The notes under the pieces were generated by a model, which saw only the letters and a list, made by a program, of their open reading frames with translations, had not been told where the DNA came from and did not search any database. DNA of 64,000 nt from Alviniconcha marisindica (lineage: Eukaryota; Mollusca; Gastropoda; Provannidae): positions 973,501-1,037,500 of the forward strand of contig JABMCL010002103.1 of NCBI GenBank assembly GCA_018857735.1, in the 5' to 3' direction. The position numbers were made by a program, and so were the translations under genes. Below, in pieces: positions 13,101 to 23,515 of the stretch. The stretch's first letter is position 1. Every line of letters begins with the position of its first letter.

Positions 13101-14966
13101 TTGATTGCCATATGGTTGACCTGACGTAAAGATAGAAAAACGAATTTCTGTATTTCATAATTTTACTGTGGGTGGTCAGATAATCCTAGTCCCATGTCAT
13201 ATTGTACTCTCAGCCCCTCTCTGACTTGGTATGTCGCCGTGAGTGTGATTATCACAAATACGCCGATGATACCCAGTTGTCAAAGGGGGCTCCTCCCGAT
13301 CAATTTCAGTCTCTTCTCTGCGATATCCAGACCTGCACTGAAAGACTTGCATGCTGGATGTGCAGCAACAAGCTCAAACTGAATGCAGAAAAGACCGAAG
13401 TTCATCCTGTTGCATCTACCTCCCACCTTAGTTCGGCTGGCAGAGATAGCACAGACATAGGTGGCAAGTGCATGCCATTCAAATCTTCTAACCTAGGAGT
13501 TCATCTCAATCACTGTCTATGCAACAATGCATCAGCAGTGTATGCCATGCAGCATACATAGGACTTAGAAGAATAGCTTCAATCCGACCATACTTGACTC
13601 AGAGTGCAACTGCCCAACTCATTTCATCTGCCATAACATCCCAGCTTGACTACTGCAATTCCATCCTTGCAGGATTACCATTGAAGCAGATTTCACGCTT
13701 ACAGAGAGTCCAAAACAACGCTGCAAAACTTGTTCTTAGAAAGTCGAAATATGATCATGTGACATCACTCCCGCAAGAACTGCATTGGCTTCCGATTAAA
13801 TTCCAACCACAGTACAAGATAGCCACTTTTGTTACTGCTTTTTCAACGGCTCTCTACCAGGTTATCTTTCTCAGACTCTATGTGCGTATGAACCTTTGTT
13901 CAATGTGCGAGAAGCTCCTCAAAGTCCCAAAGCATAACACCAAAATGTTTGGGGAGTATTCCTTCAGCTTTCTTGCACCTTCTGTCTGGAACTCTCTGCC
14001 ATCCAATCTTAGAAATTCTTCTACCCTTCCGCTGTTTAGATCCAGACTCAAAACTCACTTGTTCATGACGGCTTTCTGCCACTAGGATTTCTGCAGTCTT
14101 CAGCCTCCCCACCCCCCCACCCCCCACCACACACACACACACACAACGAATGTGCTTCCTGAGTCTTTTAGTTGTCTCACAATCGTTGAGAGAGAGCGAG
14201 AGTGAGAGAGAGTGCAGGGAGCGGGATAGATGGTGGGGGTGGGTATGTGTGCATGTGAGAGCAAGAGAGGGGCAGAGAGAGAGAGAGAGAGAAAGAAAGG
14301 GAGGTACGTGTGTGTGCATGTACACATTTTAGTGTAGTAATAAAACAATTACTTAGTATGCTGCTTTGTAATTATGTACCCATTTTAAATTATTGTAACG
14401 TCTCTCTGTTTTATAACAGTTATTCTATGTGCCATTTTACAAGTACTTGTTTTATATTAGTGTAATTTATTAAGTATGTATTATGCAACTGCTTGGAAAT
14501 GATATGTTAGTAAATGTAAATGGTACAGATAATATTATGTACATGTATGTGAACACGCGCATTGAGCTCGCTCAGCGGGGAATAGCGCTACAGAAAATGT
14601 ATGTATTATTATATTTCATTGCCAGTGAAAAGAATGAGCAACATTATCAATATCATCCTCATAAAACTAATGTTCTCTGAAAAAAGACCAAAGTGAATGG
14701 GCCGAGGGCCTGAGGCTATAGTGAAAGGTTAATCTAATGACCCAAAATGTCTGGCACAACTTACTCGAACTTGGGCTTGAGCATCTTTAAGTCGAATTTC
14801 CTCTTCCCCAATAACGATGGGAACATCAAAGACAGTGCTCTCATACCGCTTCAGCGCCTCTTGCAACTCTTTGCTCTCTTTGCTGCCAGGACGGTACTCC
14901 AGCACTGGTTCATTCACAGCCTGGTAGCCAGTCACTGACGACATCTGGCGCGCCCACAGTTTCACC
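431..14966 (-). CDS. ALDH4A1: ALDH4A1 (P5C dehydrogenase), 5' part, four exons
   Basis: Join of 14966-14765, 3701-3654, 2823-2668 and 511-431, each with AG acceptor and GT donor and compatible phases; about 162 codons. The family oxidises L-glutamate-gamma-semialdehyde (delta-1-pyrroline-5-carboxylate) to glutamate with NAD+ in the mitochondrial matrix, the last step of proline breakdown. What is seen: [14 protein letters not shown], then the PFDHQQKVA block where animal P5CDH has PF(N/D)H..KVA, then the helix [25 protein letters not shown], abbreviated here, and [17 protein letters not shown], a P5CDH hallmark. The active-site Cys and Glu and most of the NAD fold lie beyond base 1, so catalytic competence cannot be judged. 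No frameshift or stop is seen. Introns are large and filled with minisatellites. Identity is recognised from the family; exon edges are inferred from splice consensus. Confidence 0.9.
527..1955. repeat. 26-bp minisatellite, about 55 copies
   Basis: Unit near 'aggctcacacacagtcaaaacacaac' with variants (gtta, ctgg, tgcag). Begins 16 bp upstream of the acceptor of ALDH4A1 exon 431-511. ORFs in it are artefacts of a stop-free unit. Confidence 0.95.
2175..2345. repeat. About 53-bp tandem repeat, three copies
   Basis: 'ccatctgacctggtaagc', 'ccgtccgagctggtaagc' and 'ccatctgatctggtaagg' are spaced 53-56 bp, with 'agtggatatgttttgata' between. Intronic; 1956-2174 and 2346-2667 show no other feature. 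Confidence 0.8.
2668..2823 (-). CDS. ALDH4A1: ALDH4A1 exon: helical segment [11 protein letters not shown] to MLGQ
   Basis: 52 codons, phase 0 at both ends; acceptor gccgtcag, donor GTCAGT. It encodes the K/R/E-rich helices [17 protein letters not shown] and [19 protein letters not shown], which match the P5CDH region that precedes the [13 protein letters not shown] motif. No internal stop. Confidence 0.92.
2985..3435. repeat. 24-bp minisatellite
   Basis: Unit near 'gtgtccatctgaccatgtgtct', about 19 copies, with length variants. In the ALDH4A1 intron between 2823 and 3654. Confidence 0.93.
3654..3701 (-). CDS. ALDH4A1: ALDH4A1 exon: 48-bp exon [16 protein letters not shown]
   Basis: A 16-codon exon, phase 0 at both ends, with acceptor gtttgtttcag and donor GTGAGT. 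It aligns with the family block PFNHGHKVAKF, the start of the conserved aldehyde dehydrogenase core. The acceptor is the first copy of the adjoining tandem array, so similar acceptors lie just upstream. Confidence 0.88.
3702..4330. repeat. 30-36-bp minisatellite carrying the exon 3 acceptor
   Basis: Unit near 'ctgaaacaaacatgacccctgctgta'. The first unit is the acceptor of exon 3654-3701 itself (minus strand gtttgtttcag). About 19 copies. Related 'catgaccccagt' units occur at 5236-5285 and 12780-12868. Confidence 0.93.
4331..5340. other. Intronic sequence without a recognised gene
   Basis: AT-rich stretch, a C-homopolymer at 4720-4742 between two copies of 'atccaggcctcacca..aatcacac' (4655 and 4752), and a 96-codon ORF at 4949-5239 with no family resemblance. 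5236-5285 contains two short 'catgacccca' units. Confidence 0.6.
5345..5960. repeat. 42-bp minisatellite, about 14 copies
   Basis: Unit 'tgatggggaggacaaacac' plus 'tacactctctccttctgatcccc'. Forty-two is a multiple of three, so both strands show long spurious ORFs (120 codons minus, 105 plus). The right part (5690-5940) is nearly homogeneous, the left part diverged. Confidence 0.95.
6730..6950. repeat. (TG)n compound microsatellite
   Basis: TG runs broken by 'tgtcatgtg' and 'gcatgc'. Flanks 5961-6729 and 6951-7515 hold short AT runs (6215-6240, 6375-6392) and no recognisable gene. Confidence 0.93.
7525..7965. repeat. (TG)n/(GA)n compound microsatellite
   Basis: Alternating (TG)n and 'gaaagagaga' blocks recurring at roughly 60-80 bp, ending in a G-run at 7945-7956. 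The apparent 158-codon ORF is an artefact. Confidence 0.93.
7966..9689. other. AT-rich non-coding stretch
   Basis: Loosely recurring 'ttggatgtaacc/ggtggacacaacat' motifs at 8160, 8500, 8690 and 8860 suggest an old diverged repeat. A 123-codon minus ORF (8872-8501) overlaps them and has no recognisable domain. Confidence 0.5.
9690..9995 (-). mobile_element. Second-family element, antisense copy
   Basis: Reverse complement of the 22.6-23.0 kb element: 'gcttattagggacgggg', 'ggaccgccgccgtgctg', 'gaagtccaactttcgcag' and two copies of 'ccagctccacctccct'. About 85-90 percent similar by eye. In the ALDH4A1 upstream region. Confidence 0.65.
9996..12260. other. AT-rich non-coding stretch
   Basis: A (TG)n at 10149-10178, three diverged copies of 'ctctttcattcgaaacac' (11320, 11360, 11405), and at 11815-11935 an element ending (AAC)n that resembles the 51.99 and 55.23 kb elements. 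No gene seen. Confidence 0.55.
12265..12450. repeat. 30-bp minisatellite, 5-6 copies
   Basis: Unit 'tgtctgaaggaggaagatac' plus 'aaacacaaaat'. Nearly identical copies; open in several frames. Next to it, 12775-12868 holds three 33-bp 'aaacaaaacatgaccccag' units. Confidence 0.95.
13200..14612 (+). mobile_element. CR1/L2-like LINE, 5'-truncated relic
   Basis: Reverse-transcriptase palm motif [14 protein letters not shown] followed by [11 protein letters not shown], then in another frame [62 protein letters not shown] and [10 protein letters not shown], the usual C-terminal block of this LINE group. At least one frameshift near 13540 makes it non-functional. The 3' UTR has a CA/GA microsatellite and ends near 'aatagcgctacagaaaatg' plus an AT-rich tail. 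Confidence 0.9.
14765..14966 (-). CDS. ALDH4A1: ALDH4A1 exon: N-terminal segment
   Basis: Acceptor tttatttgcag at 14967; donor GTAAGT at 14764-14759. One base plus 67 codons, from [11 protein letters not shown] through AVNEPVLEY to [13 protein letters not shown]. It ends in phase 0, directly before the PFDH exon. The upstream end is less sure than the donor: an alternative AG lies inside the exon before AVNEP, and an internal Met (MSSV) could act as a start. The first 25-30 bases of the exon are also part of the adjoining 40-bp tandem array. Confidence 0.82.
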
Positions 14967-15425
14967 CTGCAAATAAAACCCATCACTGATGACATCCGGT
15001 TTGACCCTGCAAATAAAACCTGTCACTGATGACATCTGGCTTCATCCTGCAAATAAAACCTGTTACTGACCACATCTGGCTTGACCCTGCAAATAAAATC
15101 TGTCATTGACATCTGGCTTGATCCTGCAAATAAAACTTGTCACTGATGACATCTGGCTTGACCCTGCATATAAAACCTGTCACTGATGACATCTGGCTTG
15201 ACCCTGCAAATAAAACCTGTCACTGATGACATCTGGCTTGACCCTGCAAATAAAACCTGTCACTGATGACATCAGGCTTGACCCTGCAAATGAAACCTGT
15301 CACTGACATCTGTCTTGACCCTGCAAATAAAACCTGTCACTGATGACATCAGGCTTGACCCTGCAAATGAAACCTGTCACTGACCACATCTGGCTTGACC
15401 CTGCAAATAAAACCTGCCACTGACT
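14920..15425. repeat. 40-bp minisatellite carrying an ALDH4A1 acceptor and exon start
   Basis: Unit 'ctgcaaataaaacctgtcac' plus 'tgatgacatctggcttgacc', about 12 copies. The first, longest copy (14930-14980) is the exon's own 5' edge: 36 coding bases plus the intron end; later units lack 9-10 of these bases. Confidence 0.93.
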
Positions 15426-15636
15426 GTTCTACTTTCTAGTATACTGTCTCACAAACATACAAGAGGAAAACGTTTCCAATTATTTATTGCTCAACTTTCG
15501 CACCATAGCACAAGATATCAAAGACACCCAAAACAATCAAGCCACAGTTTGGTATCTGAACATACTGAAGTCTTCATCAGTTTTGCATCACAATACCCCC
15601 TTACCTCAAAGTTAATGTTATCGTTAATGACACTCA

Positions 15637-15639
<3 letters not shown>

Positions 15640-15727
<88 letters not shown>
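15640..15727. repeat. (TC)n(CA)n microsatellite
   Basis: About 27 bp of TC followed by about 58 bp of CA. 15728-16514 has no recognised feature apart from open minus-strand frames of unknown origin. Confidence 0.95.
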
Positions 15728-15731
<4 letters not shown>

Positions 15732-16514
15732 TTTTTAAAGAAAATACATACATGTACATATCATTATATACCAATCTCAGTGCATGGACTCCAACAAAAC
15801 TAATCTTTCAGGATCAGTACAATTTTCTTTGATGAAAGTTATTCTTGATGCAACCAGTTTCCAAATAACTAAGAGCAATAATAACCTAAACATAGAAGTT
15901 ATAATAAGTGATTAGCATAAAGTTTGATGAGTCATGTTCATTTGGCGTATACCTTATAATATAATGGGCAGAGGCTTTGAGCGTAATGTTTTCTGACACT
16001 GACTCGAATGTTTTCTGACAATCTCCTGACAGGAAGGTGAAGGAGATTCATCCTCTTGATCAGTAGTAGGATTATGCTCTGGACAAGTGGCAGGGGGAGT
16101 TTCTGATGGGTTGGCCAAGGATGAGTCTGGGTCGTCACACCAGGCTGGTTCTGGTATCCACACAGTCCTGTTGGGGAGCTTAATTCCCTCAAGTCTCCTC
16201 TGCTGTCAGATCCCTGGTTTGTTCCCACATTGTATGACCTTGGTTCTCTACTGTGCCCTGTCACTTCATCTCATCTTCAGGTCTTGCTTGCTTTGTTTTG
16301 GGCTCTAACATTTTGTTCTTTGTGGAGAGGAGGGAGACTCTCACCCACATGTCCATCACAGTTGGACTTCATCGTTGACCACCTGTGCTCCAAATGTTAA
16401 CGCTGTGCAACAGTGATGGGAGGTGTGTGGGAAGAAAGCAATGTGGCGACAGGCCTGCCCATTAATATCTCTGCCCGTGAGGGCAACTTGGAGTTAACTG
16501 GGGTTGCGCAAAGG

Positions 16515-17060
16515 TCAAGCATGGCAAGTTGTGTGTTCTGTTTCTCCACCTTCCATTTCTAGAGAGTTATTTACAATTTGGGTAATGCAAGGAACGAGGT
16601 CTTCATAACATTTATAGAGCAGCGCAGTGGGTATGGGATGAAGGGCACAGCTTTTTGGTGATGCATCACTAATAAGTTTTCTTATCAAGTCCTCGGATAC
16701 AGGTCCCAAAAAAGTACATCCCCGTACCTGCAAATGTTCAAATGCTGCTGGAACAGGACATGAATCAAGCACTTGGCAAATGTTTGCAAAAACGCATCTG
16801 CTAGGTCCGAGAGAGGAATGTTGGTGGGCAGCTTTGGCTCTGTCATTCTTCCCATGAATTTATCGGTAACACTGTCAGTTTGGTGGGCAGCTTTGGCTCT
16901 GTCATTCTTCCCATGAATTTATCGGTAACACAGTCAGTTTGGTGGGCAGCTTTGGCTCTGTCATTCTTCCCATGAATTTATCAGTAACACTGTCAGTTTG
17001 GTGGGCAGCTTTGGCTCTGTCATTCTTCCCATGAATTTATCGGTAACACTGACAGTGTGC
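16515..17060 (-). mobile_element. LINE RT N-terminal relic with 59-bp internal repeats
   Basis: Minus strand reads FLGPVSEDLIRKLISDAS, PKSCALHPIPTALLYKC and LVPCITQIVNNSLE, the region just before the RT fingers in CR1/L2-like LINEs (PSKSC..DP.PT.LLK). Upstream, 59-bp tandem copies (16822-17056) lie in the same reading direction (TDKFMGRMTEPKLPTN). Broken; no palm motif retained. Confidence 0.72.
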
Positions 17061-17752
17061 AGGAGTCTACAGGATGAGCAGAGAGGTATCTTGTTGCACA
17101 GTCTCCTTCTCTTGTTGCAGTCTCCTTTCATGGCTCAGTCAAGGGCCCTCAAGGTGCGGCTCTGCTTCACAAAAATCTCCGTGTGAACAGTAAGTTTGGT
17201 GCGATGTGCAGTTCTCTCAGCACACTGCATTTCCCATTTGGCTGCACAGATGTTGCTGTTGATCCAAGGAGCAGAGTGGTGCTCTGCGACAGACCTGGTC
17301 TTCAGGGGGGGCATGCTGGTTGAGGAGCTGCTGCATCAAATCGTTATACCACCGACACAAAGGGAGAATGGAATATCCGATATTAGAATACATCTCAACA
17401 TTTTTGTTGAATGACAACAAACTAACAAAACTAGTAAACGATACTCATAAAAAGGCAATTGTCTTGGGACGTCAATAAATGAAAGTGGAATGAATCAATG
17501 GATAACATTCATTAAAACATGATGCAATAGTAGAACATAAGCATGCCATTGCAGTACATGTCATCAAAGACAAATTCAAGAAAAATAGCACAATCTGCTT
17601 TGGATCACACAAAACCAAGGTACTATTCTAGAAATATTATGACAGTGCTTGTCCGAAAAAGACTTTTGAAAACGGAGATAATATTATGATTAATTGTCCC
17701 CTTCTCATTCAGAAGCGGACACAGAAGCCGAAGACTACAACAGTGCTCACAA

Positions 17753-17964
17753 AATCAACACACAAGGGAGTTAATTACAACAAAGACCCTAGTAACATAC
17801 AGTAACTCACCTGGCATGCATGTAAATACTGGTGGAGTTTATGTACCTAGTATTTACACACATACTACATTACTAGGTGAGAGTTACTGCAAGCAACTCA
17901 GGTCTTTGTTGTTGTATTTATGTGATGTCTTTTGAGTGGTAATTAACTCCCTTGTGTGTTGATT
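17753..17964. mobile_element. Foldback/MITE-like element with 26-bp perfect TIRs
   Basis: Left AATCAACACACAAGGGAGTT.. (17753-17778) is the exact reverse complement of 17939-17964. Inner arms also pair (AACAAAGACC with GGTCTTTGTT; GTAACTCACCT with AGGTGAGAGTTAC). 212 bp, non-coding. No clear target duplication seen. Confidence 0.75.
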
Positions 17965-18101
17965 GTGCGCAATCACTCCTGTACTCATTCTGTTTCAGAT
18001 TAGTGCTCACAAATTCATTGGTTCCAAGACTAGGTTATCAAGAAAGGATCATCATAAAAAGTAAGCCTAGGTCTAACTACTGATCACCAGCACAAACACA
18101 G

Positions 18102-18132
<31 letters not shown>

Positions 18133-18164
18133 AGCATGCACACTCACATTATAATTTCTATGTA

Positions 18165-18325
18165 TGCATGTATAACCAGGACAGTAACTCTTGCTACATG
18201 TTGCATGTATAACCAGAAGGACAGTAACTCTTGCTACATGTTGCATGTATAACCAGAAGGACAGTAACTCTTGCTACATGTTGCATGTATAACCAGAAGG
18301 ACAGTAACTCTTGCTACATGTTGCA
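18165..18325. repeat. 40-bp tandem repeat, four copies
   Basis: 'ttgcatgtataaccagaagg' plus 'acagtaactcttgctacatg'; the last three copies are identical. Preceded by (CA)n at 18103-18132. Confidence 0.95.
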
Positions 18326-18332
18326 GACACTC

Positions 18333-20375
18333 ATCTGAACCAGCTCTGGGACTGGTTTCAAATTCAAAATGGTTTTTCTTTTTCTTTTTTTAATAAAATA
18401 AATAAATGAATAAATCAAATCAATTTATACACAATCTGTTTAGAATTAGAAAAGATTCCTCTTTTTTTTTCAATCTTTCAATCATCCACTGTTTGCCCTC
18501 CAAGCTTTTTCTGAATTCCCATTTTCAAGACCTTGGCTAAAAATGACAGTTCCCCCACACTTCCCAGGCCTGGATAATTTATTACCCCCCCACACACACA
18601 GTGACACACACATACACACACACACACACACACAATTTGAGCAAACACACTGTACAAGCCCAGTCATACATTACATTATTGATTAACCATCTGCTCTCAA
18701 CGCTTTTTTTTCCAGTGTTTCATTCATTCATGATCATCCAACTGGCCTCACCTTGTAAACACACTCTGATGCTTAATGTGTCAGCAGCACACAATTTTCT
18801 TTTTTATTGTCAGCTGTAGGCACACAATCAGTAATGCTTTGTCCCATTGTTCTGTTAAGTGTTAACAGTCCCATGCTACAGTTGATTACTACTATATAAT
18901 ACTAGGCCTTTGTTATCAAAAGGTGGGTATTAGCTCATTAACATTGCATCCATTCTTGGTACATGCTGCGTACATAAAGGTGAAGCAAACACAGACAGTT
19001 CTGCACAAGTTATGACGGGGAAGAACTAATGCACCCAGGAGTTGAACCCATGGTCACAGAATTTGTTTTCCAACTTATTACTATTACTATTTTTATTACT
19101 GTATTAGCCAACCTTCATAATGATACAATCAGGTCACTGAAAAACATTCCTTGATTACAAATGACACTGCCACCTTGAGGGTTAGCCATGAAAACAACAA
19201 CAAAAACAGACCTGTACAACTACAAACTCCTGCTTGTAGTTCAAGTTGTACTGTGTGCCTGCAGTAAGCAGTAACACAAAGTCATAAGTTTCTTACTCCT
19301 GGAACTGAGCTGCTCAAAGTGGGAATTCCAACACAAGTACTGCCTGAATCACCTACTCAATTCCATAACCATGTCATGTGCCAAGTTGGAATGCTGCTCA
19401 TTAAGACATTATCAGAATTTTACATTATTTCTGTCAGTTGTACGATACATTCAACAACGAGATCAGTCATTTAAGGCCTGGGGTGTGTGGAGATGGGGGC
19501 TGTGAAGCTTTTTTTGGCAGCTTTGGAGGTGCACACACATTTTGTCTGGGGGGAAAAAAGGGAAAAAAAGGCAGTGGTGGCCAGCTCACGTTTTTGCCAG
19601 TAACCTGAGTAAGTGCATCAGTTCTGTCAGTTACAGTAACAATGTATGATTAATGATACACTCAACAACAATAGCAGTCATTTAAGGGTTGGGGTGGGGG
19701 TGGGGGTGGGGGTAGGGGCTGTCAAAGCTTCTTGGCAGCTTTGGAGGTGCACCCGAGTTTTGTTTGGAAAAAAACCCAAAGGCAGTGGTGGCTAGGCTGG
19801 TGTTTTTTCCAGTCAATGTTCTGCTGCTTCACCACACCCTGCACAATACTTAGTGATCAATATAATGCAGTACAAGTGTTGCCATCTTCCATCATGTTAA
19901 GGAGGTAGGCGCACCGATCAAGAATGCGTTCACATGGAAGACATCAGCTTGTTCAATGCAAGATTACTTGACAATATGAATATGATCAAAAACACATGAA
20001 AGGTTAAAAAGAATGTTATTTATTAGAACAAAACAATTTAAACATAACATGCCAATGTTTAGGGTAATCCCCTTTATTAAGCTATGTACAAAACAACACT
20101 TAAAGTAAACAGACAGTGAAAAATAGGATGCAGAACAAAGACACTTATCTGCTTTTGGTTAAGCTATGTTGTTTTCATGTCCAGTGCTTGGAAGAATGTC
20201 AAGCTTAATAAAGGCCCAAGGGGGTTACCCCAAAAATGTGCATCTTGTGTTTTGTCCAAATACTGTAACTGTATACTAATCGTGTTCTTTTGAACCCTTT
20301 ACGTGTTTGGATCTTGTTTTAGAAAGTTAGCACTATTAGCACATTAGCAGTCATTCTTGTTTCAGATTATTATTA

Positions 20376-20408
<33 letters not shown>

Positions 20409-21850
20409 CTGAGTGTGTGTGTGTGTTACTCTGTGCGTGTGTGTGTGTGTGTGTATGTATGCACGTGCATGCATGTGTGCATGCATGCAAGTGTGTGTAT
20501 GTGTGGTGTGTGTGTGTGTGCAACCCCCCTTTGTGCATGTTTCAGTCGCAGGCCAACTGATCTTGTCAGTGAATCTTTTGATTTCACGCTTGGACAAAAT
20601 GACAATCAAATTCATGTTTATCTGCTTATCTTGTGTCAGTACTTTCAAACTATGATGTGGTCACCTGCTCTGTCCCACCATAATGGCATGTCCGATTCTA
20701 GCAATAGGTGGCTTAATTCTGGAATTGCTGCTCACTTTACACATTCCAACTTTGACTTTGAGCAGCTCAGTTTAGGATCAAACAAATTTCTTCTTTCCGC
20801 GGAACAAACTATGAATTCGCCTTCAGAAGTCACTCTGGGTCACATTCCCCAATCCCCCAATTTCTGCAAGAACCCCCCTACAAACAGTATGTGTCTCAAT
20901 CAAAGTGAAACATATGGCCACATCTTGATCCTGATTTCTTACATCGCAGAACCTAACTTTAGGTACATAGATCATCGTATCACGCGATGTACGCGCGCGA
21001 GTTATATCAAGATGGTGCTTGCGGTGGCGATCATTCGTTAAGTCCTCTGTCTACATTCTTTCGTACGCCACTGAGTGTTACAAGGAAGATGGGATAGTGC
21101 TAATTCATAGCCATTTACCGTTACAAATTTGATCACAAGCCAAGTCCGCCAGACCAAGGCTGTGTATTGCTTTCAGTTGGGACGAAGTCGTTCTACCAGT
21201 ACTATTTTCTACCCAACACATGTTTGCTGTTCGCTCGGTATTTTGCGGCAAATAACAAGTGCACATCAGTAACAAACAAAGCAAAAACGTGTACGATTAC
21301 CTAAAGCAAATCGCAGTATGTCTCCTTATTAGCGTTGACATTGTAAAACTTGTGGACAAGAAGTTCAAACATCAGCTACGCCACAGATTCGATGCTCCCG
21401 TCTGCTGCCACAAGCGCATGTACGCAGCCAAAGCGCTGTCGTAGTATGAATGCACAGACTGAAAATAGTTCCTCAATTGAATTAAATTTTGGATCTAAAT
21501 CGATCCAATACTGAAAAGATACTGCACAACCGTAACCTGAATTTGTATGCATAAATGCACCAATAGAAGTGAATCTACAAAGTGTCCATTTTCAAATGTT
21601 TTCTGGGCTTTGACCTTGGAATGAATGACAACAGACTTGAGGGTGTGCAAAGTATTAACCAATCAACAAAATCCGTGCTCCCCACCAGCCAATTATATCA
21701 CAAATGTGTTTCCCCACCCTCCATGTGGGCCAAGGTCGTTCTACGTAGTTACTAGTGCGTATTAATCTTCAGCTACTGCAGTCTGTCAAGAAGCCCGTAC
21801 CTGACCTATGACCTTTGAATTATAAATATAGGCCTAAACATTGTAGTGTT
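18333..21850. other. Non-coding stretch with an old duplication
   Basis: About 19430-19620 and 19635-19830 are diverged copies (ggcagctttggaggtgcac, aaggcagtggtggc), a roughly 205-bp tandem duplication. 20055-20078 and 20203-20236 form an imperfect inverted repeat (gggtaatcccctttattaag). (TG)n at 20380-20520. No gene recognised. Confidence 0.6.
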
Positions 21851-21855
21851 CTGCT

Positions 21856-22200
21856 GTGAGCCGCCGGTTTGGCCTAGCTGTGCGGCGTTCGGATGGTAAC
21901 GAGAGGGACCTCGGTTCGAATCTGTTTCGGCTCTCCTTTCTCTTCTAAAGTTGTGGTCTGTGGACACTGTCTTGTGACTGACTTTGCCCCTCACAATTAT
22001 GAAACATTAAAATGGCTCTCGGCATCGCTGCCCACCTTAATGCAGAAGTCATTCTCAGTGGTATTGACAGTGTAGTGATAGGTATATAATCTCCTCCCCC
22101 CCCTCCATACCCCCCCCCCCCCCCCCCCCCTTTCTCCCGGTCCCCAATAAGCCTTATGGTTTCTGTGGACGTTAAGCTGCATGCAGTGTTTACTGACTTA
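21856..22200 (+). mobile_element. tRNA-derived SINE
   Basis: Head GCCGGTTTGGCCTAGC with pol III A-box (TGGCCTAGC) and B-box (GGTTCGAATC), body with 'aaaatggctctc', C-run at 22107-22131, and 3' domain 'aataagccttatggtttc' then GTGGACGTTAAGC. The A-box is diverged (ctgtgcgg), so this is probably an old copy. Confidence 0.88.
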
Positions 22201-23020
22201 CTTCAGTACTTACGTGTCCAGCGAGATCAAGAGGAGAGAGGTGCAGCTGGACCCTCGTGAACCGGTTTGGCCTAGCGGTGAGGCGTTAGGTTGGTAAGCG
22301 GAAGGACCTCGGTTCGATACCGCTCCGGCTCTCCTTTCTCTTCAAAAAGGTTGTGGTTTGTGGACGCTGTCCTGTGACTTTGTCCATCACTTCCTACTGA
22401 AACATTAAAATGGCTCTCATCGCTGCCCATCTTAATGCAGGAATCATTCTGGTCAGTGTGATAGTGTAGCGATAGGTATATAATCTCCCTCTCCCCCCAT
22501 CTCCATACCCCTTTCTCCCCGCCCCTAATAAGCCTTATGGTTTCTGTGGACGTTAAGCACCATGTTTACTTACTTACTTACTTACTTACTGGACCCTCAA
22601 GAGAGCCGCCCAGAGGATCAAGGTTCCAGGCGAGATCAAAAGATCAAGAGATCTTAGAGGAGGGAGGTGGAGCTGGACCTTCAAGCCTTAGCCCAGAACG
22701 GAGATCATGAGTAGGGAGGTGGAGCTGGGCTGCGAAAGTTGGACTTCTTTTGCTTTCAGTTGTCCAAGTTGTTCGGCTTCAACAGCAGTGCAGTGACTCT
22801 GTCCAAGCACAGCAGTTAAAACAGCAATTGCGCAGTGCACAAGTCGCTGGGCAATGGCGAGGGGACACCGCCTTAACACTTCCGTTGTTCTGGCGGCGGT
22901 CCACGGTCTCTCCGGTCTTTTTCGAGCGGTTTCCGCGGTCGAGCCTTCACTCTTTCGTCCCCTTCCCACTCTGTTCCCGTCCCTAATAAGCCATCTCGCT
23001 TCCGTGGACGTAAAGCAACA
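22200..23020 (+). mobile_element. Second dispersed element family, interrupted by a SINE
   Basis: Pieces at 22200-22256 and 22599-23020 share 'gagggaggtggagctgg', 'gttggacttcttttgc' and 'ggcggcggtccac' with the antisense copy at 9690-9995. The 3' end 'ccctaataagcc..tccgtggacgtaaagc' resembles the 3' domain of the tRNA SINE. Its head has no clear tRNA boxes. Confidence 0.65.
22257..22588 (+). mobile_element. tRNA-derived SINE with target-site duplication
   Basis: Full-length copy: head with A-box TGGCCTAGCGG and B-box GGTTCGATACC, body, and tail (TTAC)n. Flanked by CTGGACCCTC at 22247-22256 and 22589-22598, a 10-bp duplication. It sits inside an older element of a second family, so the insertion order is visible. 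Confidence 0.92.
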
Positions 23021-23039
23021 AAGAAGAAGCCGGAACTGA

Positions 23040-23320
23040 GAAGCCCAGTGGAGATCAAGAGCAGGGAGGTCAGTGGAGCTGCCGGGCCGCTCTCAGTGAA
23101 AGTTGGACTACCCTTTGCTTCACTGAGTTGTTCCGCCTCAACAGTTGCTCCATGGACTTCGTGACTGCTCCGCACAGCCGGCTTTTGAAACAGCAGGTCC
23201 GTCTTTGGTCTTTGCGGGTCGGAGTGCGTGTAGACGAGCTACACTTGTTCCTTTCCACCCCCACCCCACTTTCCCTGTCCCTAATAAGCCTCGTGGTTTC
23301 TGTGAACGGTAGCAACATGG
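23040..23320 (+). mobile_element. Second-family element, partial copy
   Basis: Shares 'gagatcaagagcaggg', 'gttggacta..tttgcttc' and the 3' domain 'ccctaataagcct..gtttctgtgaacg' with the adjoining copy; followed by 'ttacttactta'. Confidence 0.6.
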
Positions 23321-23381
23321 TAATTGACTTTCTTGCTTACTTACTTAGTTACTTATGTCCATAGTCCTGTGGGTAAGTTAG

Positions 23382-23383
<2 letters not shown>

Positions 23384-23440
<57 letters not shown>

Positions 23441-23461
23441 TGTGTGTGTGTGTGTGTGTGT
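23384..23461. repeat. (TG)n microsatellite
   Basis: About 78 bp of TG with one 'tagtg' break, next to a LINE 3' end and a second-family element. Confidence 0.95.
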
Positions 23462-23515
23462 AATGTCGAGTCACCTCGACTGATGTGAACAGACATAAAA
23501 TAAACCATTGATTGA

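Noticed and set aside
20955..21041. Second YY1-like promoter (CAAGATGGTG)
   Set aside because: Single weak motif with no plausible exon downstream on either strand.
22257..22345. Functional tRNA gene
   Set aside because: A- and B-boxes are present but no acceptor-stem pairing is evident and the sequence is the head of a multi-copy SINE with target duplication.
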